64,000 nt of DNA from AP-15 sp963788085 (GCA_963788085.1 CAWBFS010000072.1:115190-179189), one strand, 5' to 3'; shown: positions 8,448-18,512, counted from the stretch's first letter. Notes: generated by a model from the sequence alone, not told the origin. Numbers and translations: made by a program.

Positions 8448-8993
8448 ATGAAGCCACTAAACGCAATCCTGAGCGCGACCGGCTTGGTCTTAGCTCTTTC
8501 CCTGCCCGGCTGGGCGCAGGAGGTCAAACAGCTCCCGACACAGACCGTCACCCTTTCGGGCACCGTGGCGACCATCGATCATGAGAAGCGCACCGTGAAC
8601 ATCAAGAAAGCCGATGGCAGTTTCGAGACGGTCGACGTGCCCCCGAGCGCGAAGCGGTTCGATGAGCTCAAGGTCGGGGACAAGGTGTCGGTCACGTATA
8701 ACAACAACGTCTCGGCGAGACTGAAGCCGCCGGGCGAGGCACCTGTCAATACGCAGACCGGGACCTCCACTATGGGGCAGGGGGAACGACCTGGGGGCAC
8801 GACATCCGTGCAGAGAACGATGACCGCGACCGTCGACGCTATCGACAAGAACGCATCGTCGATCACCTTCACTGGTCCGAACGGATGGAAATACAGCCGA
8901 CATATCGTCGATCCGGCGGTGCTCGATAAGCTCAAGGTTGGCGACAAGGTCGACATCACCTGGAACACAGCCGTCACCGTTGCGGTGCAGTAG
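8448..8993 (+). CDS. Exported protein with two repeated beta domains
   Basis: The start at 8448 follows AAAAGGAGGGAG. Residues 1-25 form a signal peptide ending in GWAQ. Two related segments follow. The first reads LSGTVATIDHEKRTVNI then LKVGDKVSVTYNN; the second reads MTATVDAIDKNASSITF then LKVGDKVDITWNT. A Pro/Thr/Gly linker separates them. The pattern is that of a duplicated small beta-barrel, as in DUF5666-like periplasmic proteins. No catalytic residue is seen. It sits among other small envelope proteins and may have a stress-related role, which is inference. Confidence 0.75.
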   Translation: MKPLNAILSATGLVLALSLPGWAQEVKQLPTQTVTLSGTVATIDHEKRTVNIKKADGSFETVDVPPSAKRFDELKVGDKVSVTYNNNVSARLKPPGEAPVNTQTGTSTMGQGERPGGTTSVQRTMTATVDAIDKNASSITFTGPNGWKYSRHIVDPAVLDKLKVGDKVDITWNTAVTVAVQ

Positions 8994-9165
8994 CAGCTCA
9001 AGGGTCAAGGCAGTGCTGGAGCGGATAATGGTGGCAATTCCGGTGGATTCTGAGGAACCCGCTCCCATTTTGCGTCGGTCTGGCTCGGATCAGCTTCGTA
9101 AGCAACTGCCAAACAAGATTACCACGTCGTCGAAATCTAGGAGGTTGAACAACAGCCGGCACAAG

Positions 9166-9195
9166 GCCAGCCTGCGCAGGGCCAGCCTGCGCAGG
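9166..9195. repeat. 15-bp tandem repeat
   Basis: GCCAGCCTGCGCAGG occurs twice head-to-tail (9166-9180 and 9181-9195), followed by a partial copy. In one frame it encodes QPAQG units, but no complete gene surrounds it; it could be a relic of a low-complexity coding region. Confidence 0.6.
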
Positions 9196-9257
9196 CAGCC
9201 TGCAGGGCCAGGCACCAGCAGCACAAACACAGTAGTTAACCTGGAAGGGAGGGAGCG

Positions 9258-9770
9258 ATGAAAATCCCATTTCTATTATGCATGCCGTTGCTCACCATGG
9301 CAGCGTGCACGACGCAACAGTCGACGTGGACAGGAGCAGGACAGAACGCTGGCCCAACTCACGTGGGTGGCTCAGCCGCTAATACGACTACCGCGTTCGA
9401 CGGAACGTATCGGGGCATATCCAACAGTAGTGCCAGTGCCGCTTCCCACCTCACTGCCACTGGTACAGGAGCGAAGACCGTCGACATAACAACTACGCCT
9501 TGCCATCAGTTTGACGAGCTACCGATACTTACGGTCAAGGATGGCCTCGCGCAGTTCCAGGCGCTCGGGGCCACCTTTGGAGGATACGTAACGCCGCAAG
9601 GTCAGTTGACGATGCACAGCGGCTACGGTGTAACCCTAACCGGACAGGCGCAACCCGTGGATGTCGACGAAAATTTCGACGGCATCATCGATTCTCAGAC
9701 TCATGTGCTGCGCGCAAAGGTATCGAGTGTCAATTGCACCTATAACGTCGCCTGGCAAAGGGTCACATAG
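9258..9770 (+). CDS. Lipoprotein of the 'DGTY' exported family, copy 2
   Basis: The ATG at 9258 follows GGAAGGGAGGGAG. A lipoprotein signal ends in LLTMAAC at residues 11-17. The 170-residue product then shows the family motifs FDGTYRG, C in TPCHQF, LTVKDGLAQF, GYVTPQGQLTMHSGYG, VLRAKVSSVNCTYNVAW. It is longer than copy 1 because of a Ser/Thr/Ala insert after the DGTY motif and a short Asp-rich insert (DVDENFDGIID) resembling a calcium-binding loop. No function is known. The paired cysteines are conserved across copies and may form a disulphide bond. Confidence 0.75.
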   Translation: MKIPFLLCMPLLTMAACTTQQSTWTGAGQNAGPTHVGGSAANTTTAFDGTYRGISNSSASAASHLTATGTGAKTVDITTTPCHQFDELPILTVKDGLAQFQALGATFGGYVTPQGQLTMHSGYGVTLTGQAQPVDVDENFDGIIDSQTHVLRAKVSSVNCTYNVAWQRVT

Positions 9771-9875
9771 GGACGGTTTGAGCCGACATTCCCCACGTTC
9801 TAGGTGCTTGCGAGCCCATGGTCGCTCTTTTGGGCGACTTGGCAAACGCTAATCGAATAACGGGCTGTTGCGTAT

Positions 9876-9905
9876 GCACTCTCCGCCCTCGAAGGCGGAG
9901 AGTGC
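9876..9905 (+). terminator. Strong hairpin, terminator-like
   Basis: A perfect 12-bp stem, GCACTCTCCGCC and GGCGGAGAGTGC, encloses a six-base loop. No U-run follows, so it may be an attenuating or processing hairpin rather than a classic terminator. It separates the 9258 and 9998 genes, and a TATAAT -10 motif follows at 9913. Confidence 0.6.
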
Positions 9906-9921
9906 TGATTGGTATAATTCG

Positions 9922-9935
9922 ATGAGCCAGATCAA
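9922..9935 (+). promoter_or_regulatory. Weak FNR-like half site
   Basis: ATGAGCCAGATCAA keeps the CCAG spacer and perfect ATCAA right half seen in the better boxes, but the left half is poor. It lies 63 bp before the gene at 9998 and just after a TATAAT sequence, so its role is doubtful. Confidence 0.25.
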
Positions 9936-9997
9936 TGTGGCTGCGGGCTCCGCGCTAAACTTTAACGAGTTTAGAGAAGGAAAGGAAAGGCGAACAG

Positions 9998-10393
9998 ATG
10001 CGATCGTATCAACTTCGGGCCGCTATATTGGCGCTGGCTTGCCTGACATCGGCGGGCCCAGCGCTGGCCCAGACCCCTTCGACCACCCCTACCGCCCCTG
10101 CCCAGGAAGTGCCGACGCCGCCCGCTGATAACCCAACCTTCCTGGATGGGTTGCGCAGGGTCGGCGTAATGGCGGGCCAAGTGGTCGAATGCTCGGCCGA
10201 CGCGGATAAGCAGGATCAGATCTCGCGAGCAATGGAATTGGCCAATTTGATCGCGATCCATTTTGAACTCAAAGCCGCCTTCACCTTTACGGGTGCCCTC
10301 GGCTACGGCTCCGGGCGTCCGTTCGACAAGGCCGGCTGCAGCCAAGCGATCGACGGCTGGAAACAGATCCAAGCCAAGTACCTCAACAAGTGA
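9998..10393 (+). CDS. Exported protein of unknown function
   Basis: This 131-residue protein has a signal peptide (AAILALACLTSAGPALAQ) and a Thr/Pro linker. The mature domain (about 45-131) looks helical: FLDGLRRVGVMAGQVVEC, then DADKQDQISRAMELANL and KAGCSQAIDGWKQIQAKY. Two cysteines are present. I do not recognise a named family. It ends three codons before the next gene region and probably forms a unit with the repeat protein at 10405, since only 11 bp separate them. Confidence 0.7.
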   Translation: MRSYQLRAAILALACLTSAGPALAQTPSTTPTAPAQEVPTPPADNPTFLDGLRRVGVMAGQVVECSADADKQDQISRAMELANLIAIHFELKAAFTFTGALGYGSGRPFDKAGCSQAIDGWKQIQAKYLNK

Positions 10394-10404
10394 GGTCTCT
10401 GGTC

Positions 10405-10893
10405 ATGAAGAAGCTATTGATCTACGCCGTGCCCTTCGCGTTGGTCGCCGCGCACGTATCGGCTGCCCCGTCACCCGGATGGGGTGGGATTGGGGCTCTG
10501 GATCATGCTGCGGGGATCGGCGCCGGAAAGAGCGCCCCTTTCGTGCTGGTGCAGCGTCGTGGCGGTGGCGGCGGCGGCGGCAACCGGGGCAATGTGAACC
10601 GGGGCAATGTCAACAGCGCCAACGTCAACCGGGGCAATTTCAACAGCGCGAATTTTCAGCGCGACGTATCGGCCAACCGTAACGTCTCGGCGAACCGCAA
10701 CGTAAGCGGTAACGTCAATGTGAACCGCAACGTCTCGGTCAGCGGCAGTAGCTATAACGGCCCCAACTGGGGCGGTGTCGCCGCCGGCGTCGCGGTCGGC
10801 GCCGGTGTGGCCGCGATGGCGAGCAGTGCCGCCGCCGCGCCCCCTGCCACTTACGCGCCGCCGCCCTATCAGTATTACCCATCCGGCTACTGA
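10405..10893 (+). CDS. Exported Asn/Gly-rich repeat protein, paralogue of 1755
   Basis: The 162-residue product starts at 10405 (MKKLLIYAVPFALVAAHVSA, signal peptide). A Gly-rich stretch (RRGGGGGGGNRGN) leads into short repeats of the NRGNV/NSANV type, then SANRNVSANRNVSGNVNV and NRNVSVSGSS. A glycine/alanine-rich hydrophobic segment (WGGVAAGVAVGAGVAAMAS) and a Pro/Tyr tail complete it. The order matches the protein at 1755, so the two are paralogues with different repeat counts. The conserved WGGVAAGVA segment could be a membrane anchor or assembly signal. Function unknown. Confidence 0.7.
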   Translation: MKKLLIYAVPFALVAAHVSAAPSPGWGGIGALDHAAGIGAGKSAPFVLVQRRGGGGGGGNRGNVNRGNVNSANVNRGNFNSANFQRDVSANRNVSANRNVSGNVNVNRNVSVSGSSYNGPNWGGVAAGVAVGAGVAAMASSAAAAPPATYAPPPYQYYPSGY

Positions 10894-11081
10894 TTGTCGG
10901 CACCCCGCCTTAGGCGTCTGGCGGTCAAGCCTTCCGTGGGGGAGGTCGCGAGCGCGACATTGCGCATGTTGCCCCGGGACGTACCGGCTGCGAGCGCTGA
11001 GCGAGTTTGTCGCGCAGCACAAAAACCACTTGCCCTCGCAGGGGTCAAATGGAACCAATGGTCAGGCACGGTGCTCGGATA

Positions 11082-11095
11082 GTGACATAGGTCAA
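11082..11095 (+). promoter_or_regulatory. CRP/FNR-type box before RND efflux operon
   Basis: GTGACATAGGTCAA is a symmetrical TGAC-N4-GTCA site, a variant used by FixK/NnrR/DNR-type regulators. It lies 73 bp upstream of the membrane fusion protein start at 11168, the same spacing as other boxes in the window. Confidence 0.5.
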
Positions 11096-11167
11096 TGTCG
11101 AGATGTTCGCGCGGCATCTCCCATGCTACACCCCTCCGTGAGCCAACCCAGATCGAGTGGTTTGCCT

Positions 11168-12292
11168 ATGGTGTGTGAAACAAGTCTCGCCGGGGAGCGG
11201 TCTCGCTTACTGGCCCTTGCGCGGGGAGCGGCTGGTGCTCTCATTTTGCTGTCGGCTTTGACGGCCTGCCAGAAAGAGGAGAAGGCTGCGTCGCAGGCCG
11301 TTCGGCCCGTGCGCACCGTGACCGTCGAGTTGCAGGAAGGTGGGGAGAAGGTGTCGCTGACCGGCGAGATCCAGCCTCGCTACCAGGCCGATCTCGGCTT
11401 TCGGGTCAACGGCAAGATCCTCGAACGGCCCGTCGATGTCGGGACACAGGTCAAAAAGGACGAGCTCCTCGCCCGGCTCGACCCGCAGCAATACAAGCAG
11501 GACCTCGAGGTCGCGAAATCCGAGGTCACCGCCGCCGAGGCCGAAGTCAAGAGGAGCCAGGCTCAAGAATACCGCCAGCGCGAGCTTCTGAAGAACGGCC
11601 ACACGACCCAGGTGGCATATGACCAAGCGCTCAAGACATTCAAGACAGCGCAAGCCCAGCTCGACGCGGCGCGGGCCAAGCAAATCCAGGCCAGCGATAA
11701 TCTCGGCTATACCAATCTGCAGGCGGATAATGACGGGGTTATCACCGCGATCGGGGCGGATCCGGGACAGGTGGTCAGCTCCGGACAGATGATCGTTCGC
11801 CTGGCGCAGCCAGGGGAGCGCGAGGCGGTCTTTAACATCGCCGAGGGCGCCTTCAAAAAACGGCCGACGGACCCGACCGTAACGGTCCACCTTGTCAGCA
11901 ATCCCGAAGTAGAAACCGCGGGCAAAGTCCGCTACATCTCGCCGCAGGCCGACCCAGCCACCCGCACTTACACGGTGCGCGTCTCGCTGCCCGATGCGCC
12001 GCCGCAAATGCGGCTCGGCGCCAACGTCGTCGGCACCGTGACCTTGGATCAAGGACAGAGCGTCACGATCCCGGGAAGCGCACTCTTCCAGAAAGACGGA
12101 AAGCCGGCCGTCTGGCTCGTCGAAAAAGACAGCACGGTGCAGCTGAAGCCGATCACCGTGCAGCGCTACCAGGGCGACTCGGTCATCGTCGGCGACGGGC
12201 TGACCCAAGGAGACGTCGTGGTGACCGCGGGAGTTCAGAAGTTGCTGCCCGGTCAGAAGGTCGCGCTCATGGACGCGAGCACCGTGCAATGA
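11168..12292 (+). CDS. RND efflux membrane fusion protein (periplasmic adaptor)
   Basis: The 374-residue lipoprotein starts at 11168; its signal ends in LLSALTAC. It follows the HlyD/AcrA order: a beta-barrel/lipoyl first half (GEIQPRYQADLGFRVNGKI, split; RPVDVGTQVKKDELLARLD), an alpha-helical hairpin rich in Ala/Glu/Lys (residues about 115-185), the second lipoyl half (DGVITAIGADPGQVVSSGQ), then barrel and membrane-proximal domains. It joins the pump to an outer-membrane channel. Its stop overlaps the pump start (ATGA), so the two are translationally coupled. No outer-membrane factor is encoded next door, so a TolC-like partner must be elsewhere. Confidence 0.9.
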   Translation: MVCETSLAGERSRLLALARGAAGALILLSALTACQKEEKAASQAVRPVRTVTVELQEGGEKVSLTGEIQPRYQADLGFRVNGKILERPVDVGTQVKKDELLARLDPQQYKQDLEVAKSEVTAAEAEVKRSQAQEYRQRELLKNGHTTQVAYDQALKTFKTAQAQLDAARAKQIQASDNLGYTNLQADNDGVITAIGADPGQVVSSGQMIVRLAQPGEREAVFNIAEGAFKKRPTDPTVTVHLVSNPEVETAGKVRYISPQADPATRTYTVRVSLPDAPPQMRLGANVVGTVTLDQGQSVTIPGSALFQKDGKPAVWLVEKDSTVQLKPITVQRYQGDSVIVGDGLTQGDVVVTAGVQKLLPGQKVALMDASTVQ

Positions 12293-15200
12293 AGGGCTTC
12301 AATCTCTCCGAATGGGCGATCAACCATCGCCCTTTCGTGTGGTTTCTGATGATCCTCTTTGTCGCCGCCGGCGTCCTCTCCTACAAGCAGCTGGGCCGCG
12401 AGGAGGACCCGTCCTTTTCGATCAAGACAATGATCGTGCGGACCTTTTGGCCGGGCGCCACGATCGACGATACGATGCTGCAGGTCACCGATCGGATCGA
12501 GAAGAAACTGCAGGAAACGCCGTCGCTCTACTACCTGAAGAGCGAAACCAAGCCCGGCGTCTCGACGATCTATGTCAACGTTCTCGACAGTACGCCGAAG
12601 GAGGCGATCCCGGACATCTGGTATCAGGTCCGCAAGAAGGTCGCCGACATAAAATCGACGTTACCGCAAGGGGTCCTTGGGCCGAGCTTCAATGACGAGT
12701 TCGGCGACGTCTTTGGCATTATCTACGCCTTCACTGCCGACGGGTTTACGCCCCGCGAGCTGCGTGACTATGTCGAACGCATTCGCACACAGGTATTGAC
12801 GATCAAGAATGCCGCAAAGGCGCAGCTGATCGGAGCCCAGGACCAGAAATTCTATCTCGAATTCGACACTCACCAGCTCGCCGGGCTCGGCGTCAGCCGC
12901 GATGAGGTCATCTCGAGTTTGCAGGAGCAAAACGCGGTGACGCCGTCCGGGGTCATTCAGACCGGCCTCCAGAAATACGCGATCCGCGTCTCCGGCGCAT
13001 TTAATTCGGTCGACGATCTGAAGCGCATCAATCTCTATGCGAACGGCAAATTCTTCCGTCTCGCCGATGTCGCCTCGATCAGCAAAGGCTATTCGGATCC
13101 CCCGCAGCCGATGTTTCGATTCAATGGCGAACCGGCGATCGGGCTGGCCATCTCGATGGCGCAAGGCGGCAACAATCTCGTCTTCGGCGAGGCCGTGGCG
13201 CACAAGATGGACCAGATCATCGGCAAGTTGCCGATCGGCATCGAGGCGCATCTCGTCGCCGACCAGCCGGTGGTCGTCGAGGAAGCCGTCGGCGGGTTTA
13301 CCAAGGCGCTGTGGGAAGCGATCGCAATCGTTCTCGGCGTGAGTTTCCTGAGCCTCGGTATGCGCGCCGGAGTGGTCGTCGCGTGCTCGATCCCGCTCGT
13401 GCTCGGAATGGTCTTTGCGTACATGCAATATTCCGGCATCAGCTTGCAGCGCATCTCGCTCGGAGCGCTGATCATTTCGCTCGGCCTCCTCGTCGACGAC
13501 GCGATGATCACGATCGAAATGATGGTCAGCCAACTCGAGGCGGGGGTGGACCGCGAGCATTCGGCCACGCATGCCTGGGTCACGACGGCGTTTCCGATGC
13601 TGACCGGAACGCTCGTTACAGTCGCCGGATTCGTGCCGATCGGATTCGCGAAGAGCGGCGCCGGAGAGTACTGCTATTCGCTGTTCGCGGTCATTGCCGT
13701 CGCGCTATTAGCTTCATGGATCGTCGCGGTAATGTTTGCACCGGTAATCGGCGTTACGATCCTGCCAAAGACGATGAAGGCGCATGGCGGCGGGCATGGG
13801 GAACCTGGCCGTTTGATGCGGCTGTTCCGCGCTGCTCTTGTATTCTGCATGCGTGCCCGCTGGCTCGTCATCGCCGTGACCGTCGGACTGTTTGCCGCCT
13901 CGTTGTACGGCTACGGGTTCATCCAGCAGCAATTCTTCCCGGCCTCGGACCGGCCGGAGCTGGTTGTGGATCTGAGCCTGCCTCAGGATTCGTCGATTTA
14001 TGCGACCGAGCACGAGGTCGAGCGGTTCGAGGCGCTGCTGAAGGACGATCCGAACATCGAGCACTACAGTCTCTATGTCGGGCAAGGGGCAGTCCGTTTC
14101 TATCTGCCTTTGAACGTGCAGCTGTCCAACGATTACTTCGCGCAAGCGGTCATCGTGACCAAGGGCATCAAGGAGCGCGAGGTCGTCCGGGCGCGTCTGC
14201 AAAAGGCGGTTGACACGGAATTCGCCAGTCTCAATACGAGGATTTACCCGCTGGAATTGGGACCGCCCGTCGGCTGGCCGTTGCAGTACCGCGTCAGCGG
14301 CCAGACCCCGGATGGCACCCGCGACGCGGCGTTCCTGGTGGCCCAAACCATCGGGCAGAACCCGAATACGCGGCTCATCAATTTCGACTGGAACGAGCCG
14401 ATGAAGAGCCTGCGGGTGCAGGTCGATCAGGACCGCGTCCGCCAGCTCGGCGTCAGTTCCAAATCGCTCGCCGAGGCTCTCAACGCCGTCACCAGCGGAA
14501 TGGTCGTCACCCAGGTCCGCGACTCGATCTATCTGACCGACCTTACGGCTCGGGCCACCGAGCAGCAACGCGCCTCGGTGCAGACCCTGAAAAATCTGCA
14601 AGTCGCGCTGGACAACGGACAGACGATCCCGCTGAGCCAGGTCGCAAGCGTCCAATATGAACTGGAACCGCCCGTGATCTGGCGGCGCAACCTGCTGCCG
14701 ACGATCACCGTTCAAGCGGATGTCGTGCCCGGCATCGAGGCGAATACCGTCAACACGCAGCTGGCCCCGGCGATCGCCCAACTGGCTGAGAAACTGCCGG
14801 CGGGTTACACGATCGAAGCCGGCGGCACGATCGAGGAGAGCGCCAAGGGGCTCAACTCGATTGTCGCGGTCTTTCCGCTGATGATCATGCTGATGCTGAT
14901 CATCCTGATGGTACAGCTGCAGAGCTTCCAAAAGATGTTCCTGGTGATCAGCGTCGCGCCTCTCGGTTTGATTGGTGTTGTCGCGGCCCTGTTACCGACC
15001 GGCACGCCGATGGGATTTGTCGCGATCCTCGGAATCATCGCCCTGAGCGGGATGATCATTCGCAATTCGGTAATCCTGATCGACCAGATCGACATGGACA
15101 TGGCCAAAGGCTTGCACCCTTGGGACGCGGTGATCGACGCGACGACGAACCGCTTTCGGCCGATCGTGCTGACCGCAGCGGCAGCCTCGCTCGGCATGAT

Positions 15201-15384
15201 ACCGATCGCCTCGGAAGTCTTCTGGGGACCGATGGCGTACGCGATCATCGGCGGCCTTTTCGTCGCGACCTTGCTGACCCTGCTGTTCTTGCCTGCACTC
15301 TATGTCGCCTGGTTCCGCATCAGGGAGCCGGCAAAAGAGCACCAGGTGGGGGCTAAGGAGCCCGCCCCTGCTGTCGCCCTCTGA
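12289..15384 (+). CDS. RND efflux transporter permease subunit (AcrB/HAE1-like)
   Basis: The 1031-residue protein has the usual RND size and twofold layout: TM1 at about 12-32, a large periplasmic loop, TM2-6 at about 340-480, a second TM7 and loop, and a final bundle at about 860-1010. The TM4 segment shows GLLVDDAMITIEMM, the proton-relay aspartate pair of the family. The second-half counterpart reads RNSVILIDQI. It probably exports drugs or small toxic molecules from the periplasm using proton influx. The gene is intact, in contrast to the frameshift-rich genes that follow. Substrate cannot be told from sequence. Confidence 0.93.
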   Translation: MKGFNLSEWAINHRPFVWFLMILFVAAGVLSYKQLGREEDPSFSIKTMIVRTFWPGATIDDTMLQVTDRIEKKLQETPSLYYLKSETKPGVSTIYVNVLDSTPKEAIPDIWYQVRKKVADIKSTLPQGVLGPSFNDEFGDVFGIIYAFTADGFTPRELRDYVERIRTQVLTIKNAAKAQLIGAQDQKFYLEFDTHQLAGLGVSRDEVISSLQEQNAVTPSGVIQTGLQKYAIRVSGAFNSVDDLKRINLYANGKFFRLADVASISKGYSDPPQPMFRFNGEPAIGLAISMAQGGNNLVFGEAVAHKMDQIIGKLPIGIEAHLVADQPVVVEEAVGGFTKALWEAIAIVLGVSFLSLGMRAGVVVACSIPLVLGMVFAYMQYSGISLQRISLGALIISLGLLVDDAMITIEMMVSQLEAGVDREHSATHAWVTTAFPMLTGTLVTVAGFVPIGFAKSGAGEYCYSLFAVIAVALLASWIVAVMFAPVIGVTILPKTMKAHGGGHGEPGRLMRLFRAALVFCMRARWLVIAVTVGLFAASLYGYGFIQQQFFPASDRPELVVDLSLPQDSSIYATEHEVERFEALLKDDPNIEHYSLYVGQGAVRFYLPLNVQLSNDYFAQAVIVTKGIKEREVVRARLQKAVDTEFASLNTRIYPLELGPPVGWPLQYRVSGQTPDGTRDAAFLVAQTIGQNPNTRLINFDWNEPMKSLRVQVDQDRVRQLGVSSKSLAEALNAVTSGMVVTQVRDSIYLTDLTARATEQQRASVQTLKNLQVALDNGQTIPLSQVASVQYELEPPVIWRRNLLPTITVQADVVPGIEANTVNTQLAPAIAQLAEKLPAGYTIEAGGTIEESAKGLNSIVAVFPLMIMLMLIILMVQLQSFQKMFLVISVAPLGLIGVVAALLPTGTPMGFVAILGIIALSGMIIRNSVILIDQIDMDMAKGLHPWDAVIDATTNRFRPIVLTAAAASLGMIPIASEVFWGPMAYAIIGGLFVATLLTLLFLPALYVAWFRIREPAKEHQVGAKEPAPAVAL

Positions 15385-15476
15385 CGGGGGAAAAATGCTC
15401 CACACGAGATCAGATCTGGCGCAACACTTGGGAGCCGTTACGGCAAGACTTGATAGAAAAGAGGAGTTGTAGAGTC

Positions 15477-15908
15477 ATGAAGAGCCACGTTGGACTACTA
15501 TCGATCGTCGCATTCTTCGGTTTGGTTGCTGTCGCGGATGCACAGGCGCCACCGGCTTCGACTGCCGGAACGAGATATGACGGTACATATCGGGTGGTCT
15601 CTTCGACGAAAGTCAATCCGATGTATACGTCGAGCAAAGGGGATATGGCCCCTTGTCCGGACCGGACACCGGGTCCGATCACCATCGCGCAAGGTCAAGC
15701 GCGGTACACCACCCAGACAGGCCATGAGCTTCGAGGACCGGTCGGCCCGAACGGCGAGCTGGACATGCGCCTGATGACGTCGACCGGCGGCTCCCGCCCA
15801 ATGGAGCTGCGCACGGCAGCGGCACAAATCGACAACACCGGCAAGGTATACGCCCGCCAGATCGGTGCTGGTTGTAGTTATGATTATGTTTGGCAAAAAC
15901 AACCCTAG
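15477..15908 (+). CDS. Exported protein of the 'DGTY' family, copy 3
   Basis: The ATG at 15477 follows GAGGAG. A signal peptide (LLSIVAFFGLVAVADAQ) precedes a 120-residue mature part: YDGTYRVVSS, MAPCPDRTPGP, ITIAQGQARY, GPVGPNGELDM, MELRTAAAQIDNTGKVYARQ, CSYDYVWQ. This copy lacks a lipobox and is secreted rather than lipidated. It is nearly identical in plan and DNA sequence to the pseudogene at 25808-26245, including the residues KVNPMYTSSKGDMAPCPDRT (split). The gene lies between the efflux operon and the phosphoketolase gene. Function unknown. Confidence 0.75.
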   Translation: MKSHVGLLSIVAFFGLVAVADAQAPPASTAGTRYDGTYRVVSSTKVNPMYTSSKGDMAPCPDRTPGPITIAQGQARYTTQTGHELRGPVGPNGELDMRLMTSTGGSRPMELRTAAAQIDNTGKVYARQIGAGCSYDYVWQKQP

Positions 15909-16102
15909 TAGCAACTCCAGGTGCCTGATGCGGCGCCCGTAATGAGATCAAAATCCTGTCAGACAACGGATCGCTAGGTCGTAGACGACCAGCCACCAGG
16001 CCAGCGGAGAGGCGAATTCGGTCTGCCGGCCGTTGGCATACGGACTGCTGTAGTGCCGGGTCGGCGCATGCGGAACTCGATGATTAGGGATCAGAGGAGG
16101 CA

Positions 16103-18512
16103 ATGATGGCAAACGTGCTGTCTGACAAAGAGCGGGGATTGATGGATGCGTATTGGCGGGCAGCCAACTACCTGTCGGTCGGCCAGATCTATCTCTACGA
16201 CAACCCGCTGCTCAAGCAGACCCTCACGAAGGAACACATCAAGCCGCGGCTGCTCGGCCACTGGGGGACGACCCCGGGCTTGAATTTCATCTACGTACAC
16301 CTGAACCGGCTGATCAAGAAGCACGACCTCGACATGATCTACATCACCGGCCCCGGGCATGGCGGGCCCGGGCTTGGTCGCGAATGCCTACCTCGAGGGG
16401 ACCTATAGCGAGGTTTATCCGAACATCTCTCCCGACGAAGAGGGCATGAAGCGCCTCTTTACGCAGTTCTCGTTCCCCGGCGGCATTCCGAGCCACGTCG
16501 CGCCGGAGACGCCCGGCTCGATTCACGAAGGTGGCGAACTCGGCTATGCCGTCTCGCACGCCTACGGAGCAGCCTTCGACAACCCCGATCTGATCGTCGC
16601 CTGTGTCGTCGGCGACGGCGAGGCGGAGACCGGGGCGCTGGCGACGAGCTGGCACTCCAACAAATTCCTGAACCCGGCGACCGACGGGGTGGTTCTGCCG
16701 ATCCTTCACCTCAACGGCTACAAGATCGCCAATCCCTGCATCCTGGCTCGGATCAGCCACGAGGAATTGGACCATCTGTTCCGCGGCTATGGCTACACCC
16801 CGCACTTCGTCGAGGGGGATGAGCCGCAAGCCATGCACGAGCTGATGGCGGCCACACTCGACACTGTCATCGGCGAGATCCGGCGCATCAAGGCCAATGC
16901 GCGCGAGAATGGTTTCACCGAACGCCCGCTCTGGCCGATGATCGTGCTTCGCACACCAAAGGGCTGGACCTGCCCGAAAGAGATCGACGGCAGGCGCACC
17001 GAGGGCTACTGGCGCGCGCATCAGGTGCCGATGGGAGAGATGCACGAGAACCCCGCTCATGTGCGTATCCTCGAAGATTGGATGAAGAGCTACCAGCCCA
17101 CGGAACTGTTCGACGGCAATGGCCGCCTCCGATCCGAATTGGCCGAGCTCGCCCCGCAAGGCGCCCGCCGCATGAGCGCCAATCCGCACACCAATGGCGG
17201 CTTGCTGCTGCGCGAACTGCGGCTCCCGAATTTCCGTGATTACGCTGTCGAGGTGACCGCACCCGGCGCCGTCACGGCCGAAGCCACTCGCGTGATGGGC
17301 AGGTTCCTGCGCGATGTCATGAAGCTGAACATGGAGTCGCGGAATTTCCGGCTGTTCAGTCCCGACGAGAGCAATTCGAACCGCTGGCAGGATGTGCTCG
17401 AGGTCACCAACCGTGCCTGGGTCGCGGAGACCGAGCCATGGGACGACCATTTGGCGCCCGACGGGCGGGTCATGGAGATGCTGAGCGAGCACCAGTGCCA
17501 GGGTTGGCTGGAAGGGTATCTCCTGACCGGCCGGCACGGCTTTTTTTCCTGCTACGAGGCCTTCATTCACATCATCAATTCGATGTTCAACCAGCACGCC
17601 AAATGGCTGAAGGTGTGCAATCACATTCCGTGGCGGCGGCCCATCGGCTCACTGAATTACCTGTTATCGAGCCATGTATGGCGGCAGGACCATAACGGCT
17701 TCAGCCATCAGGACCCCGGTTTCATCGACCACGTCATAAACAAGAAGGCGGAGGTGGTCCGCATCTATCTGCCGCCCGACGCCAACTGCCTGTTGTCGGT
17801 CACCGACCACTGCCTGCGCAGCCGGAACTACGTCAACGTCGTCGTCGCCGGCAAGCAGCCCGCGCCACAGTGGCTGACCATGGACGAGGCGGTCAAGCAC
17901 TGCACCAGCGGGCTGGGGATCTGGGAGTGGGCGAGCAACGATCATGGAGCGGAGCCCGATGTCGTGATGGCGTGCTGCGGTGACGTCCCGACATTGGAGA
18001 CACTGGCCGCCGTCGACCTTCTGCGCAAACACGCGCCCGAGCTAAAGGTGCGAGTCATCAATGTCGTCGACCTGATGAAATTGCAGCCTGCGAGCGAGCA
18101 CCCGCACGGCCTGTCGGATCCTGAATTCGATGCCCTGTTCACTGTCGACAAGCCGATCATTTTCGCCTTCCACGGTTACCCCTACCTCATTCACCGGATG
18201 ACCTACCGGCGGAACGGCCACCACAACATCCATGTCCGCGGCTACAAGGAGGAGGGCACCACGACGACGCCGTTCGATATGTGCGTGCTGAACGACCTCG
18301 ATCGCTTCCATTTGGTCAGTGACGTGATCGACCGCGTGCCGAAGCTGGGCGCGCGGGCGGCTTATGCAAAGCAGGCGATCCGCGACCGGCTGATCGAGCA
18401 CAAGCAGTACATCTCCCGCTACGGCGATGATATGCCCGAGATCACCGGCTGGAGATGGGGACAGGAGGCTGCGTCCGCGGGGGTGCGTTCGACTGAGGCG
18501 GACAACGTCTGA
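16103..18512 (+). pseudogene. xfp: Phosphoketolase, one frameshift
   Basis: Phosphoketolase cleaves xylulose-5-P (and often fructose-6-P) with phosphate to acetyl phosphate, using thiamine diphosphate. The N-terminus starts after GGAGG at 16103 (ERGLMDAYWRAANYLSVGQ) and reads to ITGPGHGGPG near 16365. The rest continues in the next frame from about 16366 (VANAYLEGTYSEV) to 18512. Together they give about 800 residues, the family length. The TPP site VVGDGEAETGA and SGIHEGGELGYA-like SIHEGGELGYAVSHAYG are present. The shift lies in a GGGCCCGGGC run, so a sequencing indel is possible. The gene opens the sugar-metabolism island. Confidence 0.85.

Noticed and set aside
11207..12289. Long minus-strand frame opposite the membrane fusion protein
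   Set aside because: It is a shadow of the RND adaptor; the plus frame has clear family motifs, signal peptide and translational coupling.
16344..17624. 426-codon minus-strand frame opposite phosphoketolase
   Set aside because: The plus-strand product matches phosphoketolase along its length, so the opposite frame is a codon-bias artefact.
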